This document shows positions 13,454 through 14,337 of a stretch of 14,337 bases of DNA, piece by piece. Numbering within the stretch: the stretch's first letter is position 1; the number at the start of each line of letters is the position of its first letter. This DNA comes from CAZDOD01 sp964506935 (GTDB taxonomy: Bacteria > Desulfobacterota > Zymogenia > Zymogenales > Zymogenaceae). The notes below the pieces were generated by a model. It saw only the letters and a program-made list of their open reading frames with translations, did not search any database and was not told the origin of the DNA. The stretch is from assembly GCA_964506935.1 (NCBI GenBank), contig CAZDOD010000064.1, positions 1 to 14,337 on the forward strand. The letters run 5' to 3'. Position numbers and translations under genes: made by a program.

Positions 13454-14337
13454 ATGAAAAGGCTTATAATAGTTTCAAACAGGCTCCCGGTTACAATCGA
13501 GAAGAAAAAGGATAGATTCCAATACAAGCAGAGCGTAGGCGGCCTCGCAACCGCAATAAGTTCATTCTACAAATCGTATAAGAGCATGTGGGTGGGTTGG
13601 CCTGGGATCACAACCGAGAGGGTAGATAAAAAGGATCGGGAATCGATAACAGAAGAATTAATCAATCAGTGTAACTACCCGCTTTTCTTGTCAAAGAAAG
13701 ACATAGACCTCTTCTATCATGGCTTCAGCAATGAGACGATCTGGCCGCTTTTCCATTACTTTCCCCAATACACAATCTATAGTAAAGAGTCTTGGAGATG
13801 GTATGAAAAGGTAAACAGGGAATTTTGTAAAGAAGTCATCAATGTCGCCGAAGAGGGTGACACGATCTGGGTTCACGATTACCATCTAATGCTGCTTCCC
13901 AAATTGTTGCGAGATGAGCTCCCAAATTCTTCGATCGGCTTTTTCCTACACATACCATTTCCTTCTTTCGATATCTTTCGACTCCTTCCTTGGAGAAGTG
14001 AGATACTCGAAGGTCTTTTGGGCGCCGATCTGGTAGGATTTCACACATACTCATACACACAAAACTTTATAAACAGTGTGCATCGCTTATTCGGATACGA
14101 ATCCACTATGGGTCGCATAAACACGGGCAAAAGGATAGTAAGGGCGGATATCTTCCCGATCGGGATAGATTACGATCGATTTTCGAGGGCCAATTTAGAT
14201 ACCGAAGTAAATAAGGAAGTCACGAAGATAAAGAAAAAGGTCGCCGACAGAAAAATAGTGCTCTCGGTGGATCGTCTCGATTACACCAAGGGACTGCCGA
14301 AACGATTGGAGGCCTTTGAGTTTTTCCTGAAAAAGTA
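13454..14337 (+). CDS. otsA: GT20 trehalose-6-phosphate synthase (OtsA type), 3' end outside the window
   Basis: An open frame of 294 codons running off the window. It shows the GT20 active-site series of E. coli OtsA: R10 in SNRLP; G29-G30 in SVGGL; WVGWPG at 46-51; W97-P98 in the ETIWPLFHYFP region; D142 in WVHDYHLMLLP; H166 in FFLHIPFPS; GADLVGFHT at 190-198; and R274/K279 in SVDRLDYTKG, which match R262/K267 at the same offset of 12 as D130 and H154. The enzyme would make trehalose-6-phosphate from UDP-glucose and glucose-6-phosphate. The ATG at 13454 is used; an in-frame GTG lies six bases upstream. Whether a C-terminal phosphatase (OtsB) domain is fused cannot be seen. Glucosylglycerol-phosphate synthase is a related alternative. 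It lies 93 bp after the TreT-like gene on the same strand. Confidence 0.88.
   Translation, partial: MKRLIIVSNRLPVTIEKKKDRFQYKQSVGGLATAISSFYKSYKSMWVGWPGITTERVDKKDRESITEELINQCNYPLFLSKKDIDLFYHGFSNETIWPLFHYFPQYTIYSKESWRWYEKVNREFCKEVINVAEEGDTIWVHDYHLMLLPKLLRDELPNSSIGFFLHIPFPSFDIFRLLPWRSEILEGLLGADLVGFHTYSYTQNFINSVHRLFGYESTMGRINTGKRIVRADIFPIGIDYDRFSRANLDTEVNKEVTKIKKKVADRKIVLSVDRLDYTKGLPKRLEAFEFFLKK

Overview
The window looks like a scaffold from an uncultured, Gram-negative-type bacterium. It carries two runs of exactly ten N (830-839 and 6101-6110), which look like scaffolding placeholders. Strong GGAGG ribosome-binding sites, sigma70-like promoters, a lipoprotein-type PstS, a Cache-type PhoR and paired short V4R-domain proteins fit a deltaproteobacterial/Desulfobacterota-like lineage. 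That placement is inference only. Base composition is uneven: the left end (about 1-800) and the spacer at 11606-12130 are very AT-rich, while the central genes have more balanced composition.

Layout. (1) 106-1657, plus strand: a small membrane-anchored coiled-coil protein followed by a membrane-anchored TPR protein with a 120-bp tandem repeat array, interrupted by the first assembly gap. (2) 1739-3817, plus strand: a DedA-family membrane protein and two short V4R-domain proteins. (3) 3999-10775, minus strand: a complete phosphate regulon in the order phoB-phoR-pstS-pstC-pstA-pstB-phoU. The second gap removes the N-terminal part of pstA. A direct-repeat Pho box precedes pstS and a strong hairpin separates pstS from pstC. 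(4) 11138-11605, minus strand: a very hydrophobic protein built of three 53-residue repeats, followed by a hairpin. (5) 12149-14337, plus strand: a TreT-like GT4 glycosyltransferase behind a near-consensus promoter, then the first 294 codons of a GT20 trehalose-6-phosphate synthase (OtsA type) that runs off the window.

How the genes work together. PstS captures phosphate, PstC/PstA form the channel and PstB drives uptake. PhoU links transporter state to the kinase PhoR, and PhoB activates transcription, most likely through the 7-4-7 bp repeat box upstream of pstS. The two glycosyltransferases suggest two routes to trehalose or a related glucoside. No phage, transposon, CRISPR, tRNA or rRNA was seen. 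The phosphate regulon is conventional. The less ordinary items are the triplicated membrane protein, the V4R pair, the TPR/coiled-coil membrane pair and the TreT-OtsA pair; none of them amounts to a demonstrated new system.
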